DNA from: Terriglobia bacterium
Lineage (GTDB): Bacteria > Acidobacteriota > Terriglobia > JAJPHL01
Assembly (NCBI GenBank): GCA_021325275.1
Contig: JAJPHL010000055.1
Span: 62,001-126,000 of the forward strand
DNA: 64,000 bases
Direction: 5' to 3'
Shown here: positions 26,799 through 36,696 of the stretch, in pieces
Numbering within the stretch: the stretch's first letter is position 1
How the letters are laid out: every line of letters begins with the position of its first letter
Program-made: the position numbers and the translations under genes
Notes under the pieces: generated by a model
The model's input: the letters and a program-made list of their open reading frames with translations, nothing else
The model's database searches: none
Told to the model about the DNA's origin: nothing

Positions 26799-29009
26799 AT
26801 GAAAGCGTGTTGGTTCGCATCCGTGATTTTGTTTTCCGCACTCTTCTGCGCGGCCGTTCTCGGAACGGTTCGCGGCGTCGTACACGATCCTGATCATCGC
26901 CCGGTGCCGGGCGCGCAGATTCTTTTCAAATCGAAAACGTCCGACTACAACCAAACCGTGACCACTGGCGCAGAAGGACAATTCGAAACGTCCACGCTTC
27001 CGGTGGGCGCCTACATCGTCACCGTCACCAAGGATGGCTTTGCGGCATCGGCGCAGGAAATCGTGGTGTCCTCAACCACTACGCCGGTGGTGCATTTTCA
27101 GCTCGTGGTCGGCTCGATGCACCAAATGGTTTCGGTGAGTGAAGGGGCACTGGCGGCGAATCCCGAACACGTCACGCCCACGACGATCCTCGACCGCAAC
27201 GAGATCGCCGCGACTCCTGGCGCGGACTTGAGCAACAGCATGAGCGCGATCGTCAACTTCGTCCCCGACGCCTGGATGACCCACGATCAGCTTCACGTGC
27301 GCGGCGGACACCAAGTAACCTGGGAGATCGACGGCGTTCCGATTCCCAACACCAACATCGCCAGCAACGTTGGTCCGCAGATCGATCCGAAGGACATCGA
27401 CTATCTGGAAATCCAGCGCGGCGGCTATTCCGCGGATTCCGGCGATCGCACCTACGCGCTTTTCAATGCGATTCCGCGCACCGGCTTCGAGATGAACCGG
27501 CAGGGCGAGTTCACCGGCACTTTCGGCACGTTCCATCAGACCAACGACCAGATCAATTTCGGCAGTCACAGCGAGAAGTTTGCGTACTACGCCAGCTTCA
27601 GCGGCAATCGCAGCGACTACGGTTTGGAAACGCCGGGGCCCGCGGTGCTGCACGATCGCGCTTGGGGACTGGCGGGAATGGCCACGTTCATCTACAATCG
27701 CGATCCGAACAACCAGTTTCGCTTCGTGACGTCGCTGCGCGGCGACGATTATCAAATTCCCAACGACTCCGATGCGCAGGCTGCCGGAATCCGCGACGTG
27801 GAACGGGAACGCGATGACCTGGCCAGTTTTTCCTGGATCCACACGGTGCGGCCGGGTTTGCTGGTGACGGTGTCGCCGTTTTTCCACTACAATCGCGCCA
27901 ATTACGACGGCGATCCGAACGATACGCCGCTCTCTACCACGCAGCATCGCGGATCGGCGTACGCGGGCGCGCAAGTTTCCGTCAGCGCGATCAGCAAGCA
28001 GCATAATTTCACCGCCGGCACGTACTCGTTTGGGCAGCGCGACAGCGAATTCATCAACCTGATTGCCAACGACGGCTCGGGGAGCTCGCTCACGCAGTCG
28101 CAGCACTCGCATGGAGAGTTGTGGACGCTGTACGCGGAGGATCAATACAAACCGCTGTCGTGGCTCACGCTCACCGGCGGCTTACGCCTCACGCATTTCG
28201 CCGGAGCAGTTGGCGATAGCGCCGCGAGTCCGCGGGTCGGCGCGGCCATTCGTCTGCCGCATTTGAACTGGGTGCTGCGCGGATTCTGGGGAACGTATTA
28301 TCAAGCGCCACCGCTTTCAACCGTGGCCGGACCGTTGGCGGACTTCGCGGTTTCGCAGGGACTCGGTTTTATTCCGCTATACGGTGAGCGCGATCAGGAA
28401 CATCAGTTTGGTGTAACGATTCCCATTCGCGGCTGGTCCTTCGAAGTGAACAACTATCATCAACGGGCGAAGAATTATTTCGATCACAACAATATCGGCG
28501 ATTCCAATATTTTCTTCCCCTTGACGATCGACGGCGCGCGCTTGTACGGATGGGAAGTCACCGCGCGCTCGCCGAAACTCGCGGGACGCGGCGAGGTTTA
28601 CGTGACCTACGCGCACGCCGTGGCCGAAGGCCAGGGTGCGGTGAGCGGAGGTCTCACCGATTTCTCGCCGCCGTCGTCGGGATATTTCCTGCTGGATCAC
28701 GATCAGCGCGAGACGTTGCACACCGGCTTCAACTTCGATCTACCGGGAAAGATCCTGGCCTCTGGAAGCCTCTACTACGGTTCCGGATTCACCGACGGCT
28801 CTCTTCCCAACCCGGCGCACCTGGACCCGCACGTAACAAGCGATTTCTCATTCGGCAAGAAGATCCGCGAGAACGTGACTGTTTCCGTGACCGGGTTGAA
28901 CGTGACGAACCGGCGGTTCCTGCTGGACAACAGCACCACGTTCGGTGGGACGCATTACGCCGATCCGCGGCAGATTTATGTGCAGTTGAAGTATCGGTTC
29001 CACTGGTAG
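26799..29009 (+). CDS. TonB-dependent receptor with carboxypeptidase-like domain
   Basis: This 736-residue outer-membrane protein has a signal peptide (1-24), a carboxypeptidase regulatory-like beta-sandwich (about 24-110: GTVRGVVHDPDHRPVPGAQILF and TLPVGAYIVTVTKDGF), a plug domain (about 125-235; VRGGHQVTWEIDGVPIPN) and a beta-barrel ending in aromatic FHW. No clear TonB box is seen by eye. AAGGAG lies six bases before the ATG at 26799; the in-frame ATG at 26730 is less likely. The substrate is unknown; the Cys/His gene upstream hints at a metal. Confidence 0.92.
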   Translation: MKACWFASVILFSALFCAAVLGTVRGVVHDPDHRPVPGAQILFKSKTSDYNQTVTTGAEGQFETSTLPVGAYIVTVTKDGFAASAQEIVVSSTTTPVVHFQLVVGSMHQMVSVSEGALAANPEHVTPTTILDRNEIAATPGADLSNSMSAIVNFVPDAWMTHDQLHVRGGHQVTWEIDGVPIPNTNIASNVGPQIDPKDIDYLEIQRGGYSADSGDRTYALFNAIPRTGFEMNRQGEFTGTFGTFHQTNDQINFGSHSEKFAYYASFSGNRSDYGLETPGPAVLHDRAWGLAGMATFIYNRDPNNQFRFVTSLRGDDYQIPNDSDAQAAGIRDVERERDDLASFSWIHTVRPGLLVTVSPFFHYNRANYDGDPNDTPLSTTQHRGSAYAGAQVSVSAISKQHNFTAGTYSFGQRDSEFINLIANDGSGSSLTQSQHSHGELWTLYAEDQYKPLSWLTLTGGLRLTHFAGAVGDSAASPRVGAAIRLPHLNWVLRGFWGTYYQAPPLSTVAGPLADFAVSQGLGFIPLYGERDQEHQFGVTIPIRGWSFEVNNYHQRAKNYFDHNNIGDSNIFFPLTIDGARLYGWEVTARSPKLAGRGEVYVTYAHAVAEGQGAVSGGLTDFSPPSSGYFLLDHDQRETLHTGFNFDLPGKILASGSLYYGSGFTDGSLPNPAHLDPHVTSDFSFGKKIRENVTVSVTGLNVTNRRFLLDNSTTFGGTHYADPRQIYVQLKYRFHW

Positions 29010-29041
29010 GGAGTTCTCGCCGCGAGAGGTCGATAGAAAAA

Positions 29042-29121
29042 TAGCCACCGAGACACCGAGGACACAGAGAAAACAACACCCGACTTTCCCGGTCTCTGTG
29101 TTCTCCGTGTCTCAGTGGCTA
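29042..29121. repeat. Intergenic tandem-repeat hairpin R3 (TAGCCACCGAGA class)
   Basis: Arms of 29 bases, 29042-29070 and 29093-29121, are reverse complements with three mismatches by hand count; the loop is 22 bases. The outer part begins TAGCCACCGAGACAC, the same as R8 at 63829, while the inner part GACACAGAGA matches R1 and R5. It separates the convergent TonB receptor and MacB-like permease genes. Confidence 0.9.
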
Positions 29122-29128
29122 AGATTTT

Positions 29129-30352
<1,224 letters not shown>

Positions 30353-30400
30353 AATCGCTTCTCCTCGTTCCAGGTCAGTCCTGCGCCGCGTCTTGCGCGA

Positions 30401-31213
30401 CTATTCCTGCTCGCCGTCTTGTGACGCCAGTTCCGATTCCACGCTGGGCAGCGTGGGCAGCACTTCCCTGGCGATCGAGCGCGACGGAACCACTTGATCA
30501 AGGCGAATCCGGCCGTCCTTGAAGATCACCGTGCGCTTCGCGTATGCCGCGATATCCGGCTCGTGCGTCACCATGATGGTGGTGATGCCTTCTTCGTTGA
30601 GATCCTGGAAAATGTCCATGATCTCCACCGATGTCCGGCTGTCTAGATTGCCCGTCGGCTCATCGGCCAGCAAAATCGCTGGACTATTCACGAGCGCGCG
30701 TGCGATGGCGACGCGTTGCTGTTGTCCGCCCGAGAGTTGGCTCGGGAAATGGTGCTCGCGGCCTTTCAATCCGACACGCGTCAGCGCGCGCATCGCCCGC
30801 TCGTGACGTTCTTTCGTCGGAATCGCCGAGTAGATGCACGGCAACTCTACGTTTTCCATCGCCGTGGTCCGCGCCAGCAAGTTGAATCCTTGAAAAACGA
30901 AACCGATGCGCCGGTTGCGGATGTGCGCGAGATCCACTTTGTTCAAAGTGGAAACGTCGGTGCCTTCCAGAATGTACGATCCCTTGGAAGGACGATCGAG
31001 GCAGCCGACGATGTTCATGAACGTCGACTTGCCGCCGCCGGATGCGCCCATGATGGCGACGAACTCGCCTTTGTTCACGTCGAGCGAAACGCCGCGCAGC
31101 GCGTGGACTTTCTGTTCGCCCAGATCGTAGATCTTGTGCACGCCCTCCATATGGATGACGTTGCCGCGGCGCGTGTTGACCTCAGGCGTTGCCGGAATCG
31201 ATGCGGTGGCCAC
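30401..31213 (-). CDS. MacB/LolD-type ABC transporter ATPase
   Basis: This 270-residue ATPase has Walker A GASGGGKST, Q-loop VFQGFNLL, signature LSGGQQQRVAIARAL, Walker B ILLADEPTGNLD and the switch His in MVTHEPDIA. The family core starts at the ATG at 31150. A GTG at 31213 with AGGACGG upstream, just after the adaptor stop, gives better coupling and was chosen, adding 21 residues. The C-terminus has about 30 extra residues after the last helix. It powers the permease encoded downstream. Confidence 0.9.
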   Translation of the reverse strand: MATASIPATPEVNTRRGNVIHMEGVHKIYDLGEQKVHALRGVSLDVNKGEFVAIMGASGGGKSTFMNIVGCLDRPSKGSYILEGTDVSTLNKVDLAHIRNRRIGFVFQGFNLLARTTAMENVELPCIYSAIPTKERHERAMRALTRVGLKGREHHFPSQLSGGQQQRVAIARALVNSPAILLADEPTGNLDSRTSVEIMDIFQDLNEEGITTIMVTHEPDIAAYAKRTVIFKDGRIRLDQVVPSRSIAREVLPTLPSVESELASQDGEQE

Positions 31214-31215
31214 GG

Positions 31216-32823
31216 TTACCGTCCTGGACCGCGTCCGCCCGGTTGTCCGAATCCGCCGCGTCCGCCCGGTTGATTGAATTGTCCTGTGGCCGCGCGATTC
31301 GGAATCGCCATGCCGGTGATGACGTTGTCGCCGGGGTTCAGCGTTCCGTGCAAAATCTCGATGCACGCGGTGAACGTGTAGTCGGTGATGCTGGTGCGAA
31401 CTTCCACCGGCTCCATTTGCTTGTCGCCGACCAGTTTCCAGACGATGTGCCGTTCGATAGCGCCGCGCTGCGGCTTCATAGCCATGCCCGCGGCCAGATC
31501 GGCCGCGCCGCCGGCTTGTCCGCCACGTCCGCCACCGCCTCCGCGCTGGCCGCCAGCGCCGCCACCGCCGGGTCCACCTGCGCCCGGTCCACCGGCTGCG
31601 GGACCGCCTTGTCCGCCGCCACCGCCGCCTGCAGGTGCGCCTTGTCCACCGCCCTCGCCCGAGGACGCCATGCCTTTGCCCTTGCCGCCGCCGGGAATCG
31701 GGATGCCGGCCTTTTGGTAGGCCGCGTTGCGTTCATCGTCGGGAATATCGGGCCGGAAACGCACTGCGCCGTTCGGCAGCTTGATCGTATCCTTCACTTC
31801 GCCGATCGGAATCGTGATGTATGCGGTCATACCGGGCAGCAGTTTGCGTCCGGGATTATCGAAATCCACCACGGTGTCGTAGGTCACCACGTTCTGCACG
31901 GTCGTCGCGTTCAAGCGAACTTCGCGAATGGTTCCGTTGAACGTGTCTTTCGGAAATGCGTCGACCTTGAAACTGACCGGGCCGCCTTTTTTGAGATTAC
32001 CCACGTCGCTTTCGTCGGTGGCCACGTCCACTTGCATCCGGTCGAGGTTCTCGGCGATGGTGAAAAGGGTGGGCGCGGACATCGACGCCGCCACCGTTTG
32101 CCCGACGTCAACCGAGCGCGCGACCACCGTGCCATCGATGGGCACGTAGATCACGGTGTGATCGAGGTTCACTTGCGCGGCATCGAGCGCGGCCTTCTTC
32201 TGCGCCACTTGGGCTTTGGCTTGCTCCACCTGCGCGATCTGCGATTGCAGTTTCGCCTGCGCCTGCTCATACTGCGCTTGGGCGGCTTCGGTCAACGCGT
32301 GGTTCGAATCGAACGTGGCCTGGTCGACTTCCAGTTGCTGCTGTGGAATGATGCCCTGCTTGGTCAAATCCTTGGAGCGATTGAGCGCCAGTTGCGTTTG
32401 CACTTCCATCGCCTTGGCCTTTTCCAGGTTGGCCTTTTGCGTGGCGATGTCGGCGCGTTCCACCATCACCTGCGTCTCCAGCGATTTCTGGTTGGCGAGG
32501 GCATTATCCCTGTCGGCCTTGGCCTGGTCGACCGCCGCTTGAAACAGGGACGGCTCGATGCGCGCGATCACATCCCCCTTGTGCACTTGATAGTTGTAGT
32601 CGGCGTAAAGTTTGTCGATATTGCCGGACACCTGCGATCCCACTTGCACCAAATGCGTGGAGTTGATGGTTCCGGTGGCTTGCACCACGGAGATGACGTC
32701 GCCTTTTTCCACCTTGGCGGTGAAAAAAGTACGCTCTTGCTTGCGAGCCATTGCAACGGCCAATACCACGAGCGCGATCACGGCGGGCAGGCCAATGAAA
32801 ATCAGCCAGCGATTTCGATTCAT
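31216..32823 (-). CDS. MacA/HlyD-family periplasmic adaptor with Gly-rich insert
   Basis: This 535-residue adaptor has an N-terminal membrane anchor (7-25), lipoyl-like halves (GTINSTHLVQVGSQVSGNI and TVIYVPIDGTVVARSVDVG), a long coiled-coil hairpin (about 95-220) and a beta-barrel. The oddity is residues 377-439, about 63 residues made almost only of Gly, Ala, Pro and Gln, inserted before the last membrane-proximal segment; a second short Gly/Arg-rich tail ends the protein. The adaptor would link the MacB-like pump to a TolC-type channel. Confidence 0.9.
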   Translation of the reverse strand: MNRNRWLIFIGLPAVIALVVLAVAMARKQERTFFTAKVEKGDVISVVQATGTINSTHLVQVGSQVSGNIDKLYADYNYQVHKGDVIARIEPSLFQAAVDQAKADRDNALANQKSLETQVMVERADIATQKANLEKAKAMEVQTQLALNRSKDLTKQGIIPQQQLEVDQATFDSNHALTEAAQAQYEQAQAKLQSQIAQVEQAKAQVAQKKAALDAAQVNLDHTVIYVPIDGTVVARSVDVGQTVAASMSAPTLFTIAENLDRMQVDVATDESDVGNLKKGGPVSFKVDAFPKDTFNGTIREVRLNATTVQNVVTYDTVVDFDNPGRKLLPGMTAYITIPIGEVKDTIKLPNGAVRFRPDIPDDERNAAYQKAGIPIPGGGKGKGMASSGEGGGQGAPAGGGGGGQGGPAAGGPGAGGPGGGGAGGQRGGGGGRGGQAGGAADLAAGMAMKPQRGAIERHIVWKLVGDKQMEPVEVRTSITDYTFTACIEILHGTLNPGDNVITGMAIPNRAATGQFNQPGGRGGFGQPGGRGPGR

Positions 32824-32968
32824 GCTTTCAGATCCCTCATCTGGATCGCTCCACTGCCGGGAGCGATCCCCTCAAACCACATGGTAGCAGTTTGGGTAGT
32901 CGTATGGGCGAGCCGCTACTTTTCTTTACCTTTTACCTGGACAGGATGGCCAGACAAGGATTTGAATT

Positions 32969-33039
32969 AACAGGATGGACAGGATGCACAGGATTCGAGC
33001 AAGGCACGTTCTCATCCTGCTTATCCTGTGCATCCTGTT
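32969..33039. repeat. Tandem-repeat hairpin R4 (ACAGGATG class), recruited into a CDS
   Basis: The left arm 32969-32994 consists of three ACAGGAT units; the right arm 33014-33039 is three ATCCTG units. They match as reverse complements at 22 of 26 positions by hand count, with a 19-base loop. Further partial units lie upstream (32939-32968). Unlike the other elements, it lies at the 5' end of a gene and encodes its first 21 or so codons. Confidence 0.88.
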
Positions 33040-33466
33040 GAGTCCTCCGTTGTCGGCACGCGGGCGAGCGCGTTTCAATGGCACGTGGCGGGGGACGTTT
33101 CGTGACATGCCGACTGGAACAGAGCCGCGAACGCGCGACAATCCCGCCGGTGAATCCACACACCCGTTCGAATTGACACTGCACGAAAAGGGACGCTGGA
33201 TCACCGGCGAATTCCGCCAAACCGATGCGCCGGGCCCCTCACAACGCGTGAAGCACGCCGGACGCTTCGGCGATCGCGCGTGCTTCGATGTCATGTCGAG
33301 TGATGGCGAGAACGAAGACATGCGCTTTTGCGTCGTGCTTCAGAGCGGAAATCTCACAGGGATTTGGAGCGGAGGACCGCAAGGCGGTCCGATTCTCGGT
33401 GGAATGGGTCCCGGCGCAAGACTGTTCGAGGTTCGCGCAAAGCGTGTCCCCCGAAAACAACCATAG
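32975..33466 (+). CDS. Small secreted protein whose signal peptide derives from repeat R4
   Basis: This 163-residue protein starts at an ATG inside the left arm of hairpin R4. The left arm encodes MDRMHRIR (basic n-region) and the right arm encodes ILLILCILLS (hydrophobic core); the cleavage site is near PLSA. The mature part (RFNGTWRGTFRDMP, then ELTLHEKGRWITGEF) is a small beta-type domain, not recognised as a named family. It is divergent from the MacA-like gene by 151 bases. Frame is kept through the repeat into a domain with normal coding character, which supports real use of the repeat as coding DNA. Confidence 0.72.
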   Translation: MDRMHRIRARHVLILLILCILLSPPLSARGRARFNGTWRGTFRDMPTGTEPRTRDNPAGESTHPFELTLHEKGRWITGEFRQTDAPGPSQRVKHAGRFGDRACFDVMSSDGENEDMRFCVVLQSGNLTGIWSGGPQGGPILGGMGPGARLFEVRAKRVPRKQP

Positions 33467-33494
33467 AGATCAACGCGAAGATTTGATCGCGTGT

Positions 33495-33878
33495 CTACTG
33501 CGCGGAACTACTCGGCGTGATCGTCCTCTGGAGTTTCGTAACCGCCGCTTCGAACTTTGGTTTCTGATCCTCTGTCAGGATCGCGCGGATCCTGTCCATG
33601 GTTTGACGGCGCACTTCGTGCGCCTGCATGTGCAGCGAGTCGAAATCGCGCGACGCATCGTCGAGAATCGCTTCCATTTCTTTGGTCTGCTGATCGGTCA
33701 GGTTGAGTTCCTGGCGGACTTTTTCGATGACATGCGGGCGGCTCTCGTTCGTCACGGTGATCGCGGCGCGCACGCTGCGCGCCTCCCAATAGTGGTCGGC
33801 GAGCATGCCGGTGATGGTGCCGCAGCCGAACACAAGCAAGGCAAAGATGCGGGAATATGCACGGGGGCTCATGGTCAT
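33495..33878 (-). CDS. Periplasmic LTxxQ-like (Spy/CpxP/metal-sensor) protein
   Basis: This 127-residue protein has an N-terminal membrane or signal segment (about 8-26) and a helical domain with LNLTDQQTKEMEAILDD and ILTEDQKPKFE, the repeated LTxxQ-type pattern of Spy, CpxP and heavy-metal-sensor proteins. It lies 20 bases downstream of the anti-sigma gene, so it may be the signal input or a chaperone output of that sigma system. An ATG at 33872 is an alternative start. Confidence 0.8.
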   Translation of the reverse strand: MTMSPRAYSRIFALLVFGCGTITGMLADHYWEARSVRAAITVTNESRPHVIEKVRQELNLTDQQTKEMEAILDDASRDFDSLHMQAHEVRRQTMDRIRAILTEDQKPKFEAAVTKLQRTITPSSSAQ

Positions 33879-33898
33879 TGGTTTTTCGTCCGCCCCGG

Positions 33899-34501
33899 CT
33901 AGTCGCCTAGAAGCGCGGCCATCGTCTGTTCGCGATTGGCGTGATCGGTGGCGCTCTCGCTTGCGGGCGCGGGGGTCTCTGAATTCTGCCAGCAGCGCAG
34001 GCAGGAGTGACCGAATAATCCGGTAGCCTCGCTTCCGGTGATCAACGCGGGAGCGTCGTGCTCCACCGGCATGTCGAAGAGCAATCCCGCCGTCGCGCTC
34101 GCTTCGCTCGATTGCAAGCTGAAGGCGTAGCCGCCGGCCAGCACCGCGAGCATCACCGCGGCCACCGCGACTTGACGGATCGCGGTTTGATACGAACTGG
34201 TCAGCCCCAGGAATCCTAAGCTCGACCAGAAAGATGCAGGTGCCCCGGCAGCCGCCAAAGCAGGTTGCCCGGCTGGAAGCCCCTCAATTACTTTCAGGGC
34301 GAAGCCGGGCACTGGTTCCGGCGCCGGATCGGCCTCGGTAACGGCCAGCACTCTCAGCAACCGGCTGCTTTCCATGGCGTCATTCACCACTTCCTGGCAG
34401 GAACTGCATTCCGTCAGGTGCTTGTCCAGCGAGTCCTGGAGTTGAGCCGACAGACGGCCCTCCAGGTATTTTTCCAAGTTGTCGTTCAGAATCGTGTGCA
34501 T
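33899..34501 (-). CDS. Zinc-finger-type transmembrane anti-sigma factor
   Basis: This 200-residue protein has the ZAS motif His28-x3-Cys32-x2-Cys35 (HLTECSSC) in its N-terminal cytosolic domain and a TM helix near residues 103-122 (VAVAAVMLAVLAGGYAF). The periplasmic tail is short and contains two cysteines (HSCLRC). It would hold the ECF sigma encoded upstream. The gap to sigma is 91 bases. Confidence 0.88.
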   Translation of the reverse strand: MHTILNDNLEKYLEGRLSAQLQDSLDKHLTECSSCQEVVNDAMESSRLLRVLAVTEADPAPEPVPGFALKVIEGLPAGQPALAAAGAPASFWSSLGFLGLTSSYQTAIRQVAVAAVMLAVLAGGYAFSLQSSEASATAGLLFDMPVEHDAPALITGSEATGLFGHSCLRCWQNSETPAPASESATDHANREQTMAALLGD

Positions 34502-34592
34502 TGCCTACTCCCCACTCGAGGGTCTATTGCCCTCTGTTTAAAGTACTTAACCCTTCGGCAGGTTCGTTTTGTAAAAACGCCATTCCGAAGTT

Positions 34593-35261
34593 CTATTCCG
34601 ACTCCGCGAAATCCGGACGCAACGCCGGATTCTTGCGCGCCGCCTTCATCAGCTTCTGGCGCGCGCGGAACAACTTCACTTTCACGGTGTTTTCGTTCAT
34701 GCCGTTCATCGCGGCCAACTCTTCCACCGAGTATCCATCCACTTCTTTCATCATCAACAGCGTCCGCTCTTCTTCCGACAAGCGCTCCATCAAGCGCATC
34801 ACATACTGGCGCTCGGCCATGGTGTTGTCGACGGCCTGCGATCCCGACTGGCGGATGTCTTCCACGTCTCCAACGCGACGCGCTTCATCTTCACTCAAAT
34901 CGGACTCATAAGTGAGTTTGCGGACTTTCTGCTTGCGCAGGTAGTCGTAGCACTCGTTCACGGTGATCTTGTACAGCCACGTGACGAGGGACGAGCGGAA
35001 ATCGAAGCCCTTCAGGGCGAACCATACTTTGGTGAACACCTGTTGGGCGATATCCTCCACGTCGTTGCGATTCCGCAGCACGCCGTGAATGATGGAGAAA
35101 ACCTTCGACTGATACTTCTCGATGAGCAGACGAAAAGCCGCCTGATCGCCTTCCTGCGCGCGGCGAACAAGAGCCACTTCCGGGCTGACGTTAGGCTCCA
35201 CTTTGTGAGTCGCACTGCTTCTGATCGCAATGCCGATTCCCGGATTCAGCACCATCTCCAT
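34593..35261 (-). CDS. ECF (RpoE-type) sigma factor
   Basis: This 222-residue sigma has region 2 (FRLLIEKYQSKVFSIIHGVLRNRNDVEDIAQQVF) and region 4 (LSEEERTLLMMKEVDGYSVEELAAMNGMNENTVKVKLFRARQKL). It is first in an operon with the anti-sigma and LTxxQ genes, the standard order for envelope-stress ECF systems. The region upstream of 35261 shows no clear autoregulated promoter by eye. Confidence 0.93.
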   Translation of the reverse strand: MEMVLNPGIGIAIRSSATHKVEPNVSPEVALVRRAQEGDQAAFRLLIEKYQSKVFSIIHGVLRNRNDVEDIAQQVFTKVWFALKGFDFRSSLVTWLYKITVNECYDYLRKQKVRKLTYESDLSEDEARRVGDVEDIRQSGSQAVDNTMAERQYVMRLMERLSEEERTLLMMKEVDGYSVEELAAMNGMNENTVKVKLFRARQKLMKAARKNPALRPDFAESE

Positions 35262-35317
35262 ACACCACTTACGACGTGCCCGGGAAAGTACAGGTTACTC
35301 CAACCCTACAATTCTGA

Positions 35318-36523
35318 TCAGCCGTGCACGGCCCCTACCAGTCGATTTGCCAACCGCCCTAACTCACTCAATCCCTTGGCGATATCCGCTTCCGACTCGC
35401 GCGAGTATGCCAGGCGCACCGTGCGCGCCGCCTCTGCGGCGTCGAAGTGTCCTACAAAGAAGCAGTTACCGGGCATAAAGGCTACGCCCGACTCGAGCGC
35501 CGGAGCCAAAAGGGCTTGGGTGTCGGTGTCCTCCGGCATCTCCAACCAGAAAAAGAATCCGCCCTTCGGGGTAACCCACCGCGTTCCCGGAAAATGCTCC
35601 CGCAGTGCCTTTTCCATGGCGTCCCGGCGGGACTTGTAGACTTGGCGCAAGCCGGGAAGCCGCGCGGCAAAGTGTCCGCGGACGATGAACTCGTTCACCA
35701 GAATCTGCGTCAGCGACGACGTGAACATGTCGGCGGTTTGCTTCACGGTCTCAAGCAACTCAGTTGTCTTCACCGGAGCGGCGATCGCCGCCACGCGTAA
35801 TCCCGGTGCGATGGTCTTCGAAAACGTCTGCATGTAGATGACGCATCCGGAGTGATCATGCGCCTTCACGGGCACAACGTCCGCCGTGCTGCCTTCGAAC
35901 ATGATTTCGCCGTAGGCGTCGTCCTCGACGATCCAGAAGCGATAACGCTCGGCCATTTCGACCAGATGCCGGCGCTTCTCAACCGACATCAGCACGCCCG
36001 CGGGATTCGCGAAGTTCGGCGTGACGTAGAAAAACTTGGGACGTTCGCGCTTCACAATGCGTTCGAGCGCCTCGAGGTCGGGACCATCAGCCAAAACCGG
36101 AATACCTTCCAGCCGCGCGCCTAAGTTCAAGAACGCGCCGCTCGCACCCGGATACCCCGGCGACTCCATCAGCACGAGATCGCCAGGATCGATCAGGATT
36201 CGCGCGACCAAGTCGATCGCTTGCTGCGATCCCGCGGCGATCAGCAAGTTCTCCGGCTTCACGCCGGCGACGCCGCGGCCGTCGAGATATTTCGCGATGG
36301 TCTCGAGCAGCGGGTGATAACCCTGCGTCTGTCCGTATTGCAGGGCTTCGGCGCCGCGCGACTCCAGAATCTCGGCGGCGAGCGCGGTCAACTCGGCCTG
36401 AGGAAACGTCGCGGAGTGCGGCATGCCGCCGGCGAAGGAGATCACCTTCTTGCCGTGGATCGCTTTGCTCACGGCGCGAATCGCAGACGGTTGGAGGTTT
36501 TGGGCGAAGTGAGAGTATTCCAT
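35318..36523 (-). CDS. PLP-dependent aminotransferase, MocR/LysN-like class I fold
   Basis: This 401-residue enzyme has the class I/II aminotransferase fold: ISFAGGMPHSATFP near the N-terminus, NPAGVLMS, EDDAYGE, and the PLP lysine in TFSKTIAPGLRV. It resembles 2-aminoadipate transaminases (LysN) and the enzymatic half of MocR regulators but has no GntR domain. The ATG at 36523 precedes the family core; upstream codons in the same frame lie in repeat R5 flank. The substrate is uncertain. Confidence 0.9.
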   Translation of the reverse strand: MEYSHFAQNLQPSAIRAVSKAIHGKKVISFAGGMPHSATFPQAELTALAAEILESRGAEALQYGQTQGYHPLLETIAKYLDGRGVAGVKPENLLIAAGSQQAIDLVARILIDPGDLVLMESPGYPGASGAFLNLGARLEGIPVLADGPDLEALERIVKRERPKFFYVTPNFANPAGVLMSVEKRRHLVEMAERYRFWIVEDDAYGEIMFEGSTADVVPVKAHDHSGCVIYMQTFSKTIAPGLRVAAIAAPVKTTELLETVKQTADMFTSSLTQILVNEFIVRGHFAARLPGLRQVYKSRRDAMEKALREHFPGTRWVTPKGGFFFWLEMPEDTDTQALLAPALESGVAFMPGNCFFVGHFDAAEAARTVRLAYSRESEADIAKGLSELGRLANRLVGAVHG

Positions 36524-36587
36524 CGGTGCTTTAATCTTACGCCAAATCTGCGGGCCCTTTGGCAATCCGCGTAACACAGGCAAGTTC

Positions 36588-36685
36588 GACACAGAGGACA
36601 CAGAGAACTCAGAGGACACAGAGAACGTTCATCTTGGGTTGAAAAACCTCCGTGTTCTCTGTGTTTCTCCGTGTGCTTTGTGGTG
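36588..36685. repeat. Intergenic tandem-repeat hairpin R5 (CACAGAG class)
   Basis: The left arm (36588-36626) has three or four ACACAGAG units and the right arm (36648-36685) has the complementary CTCTGTG/CTCCGTG units, with a loop of about 20 bases. It lies between two genes transcribed in the same (minus) direction, so it is not limited to convergent gene ends. Class as R1. Confidence 0.85.
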
Positions 36686-36696
36686 AAATTGCCGGG

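Noticed and set aside
31189-32970. A 593-residue plus-strand open frame opposite the MacA-like adaptor
   Set aside because: It is antisense to a well-defined adaptor and of low-complexity Arg/His/Leu composition; no motif supports it.
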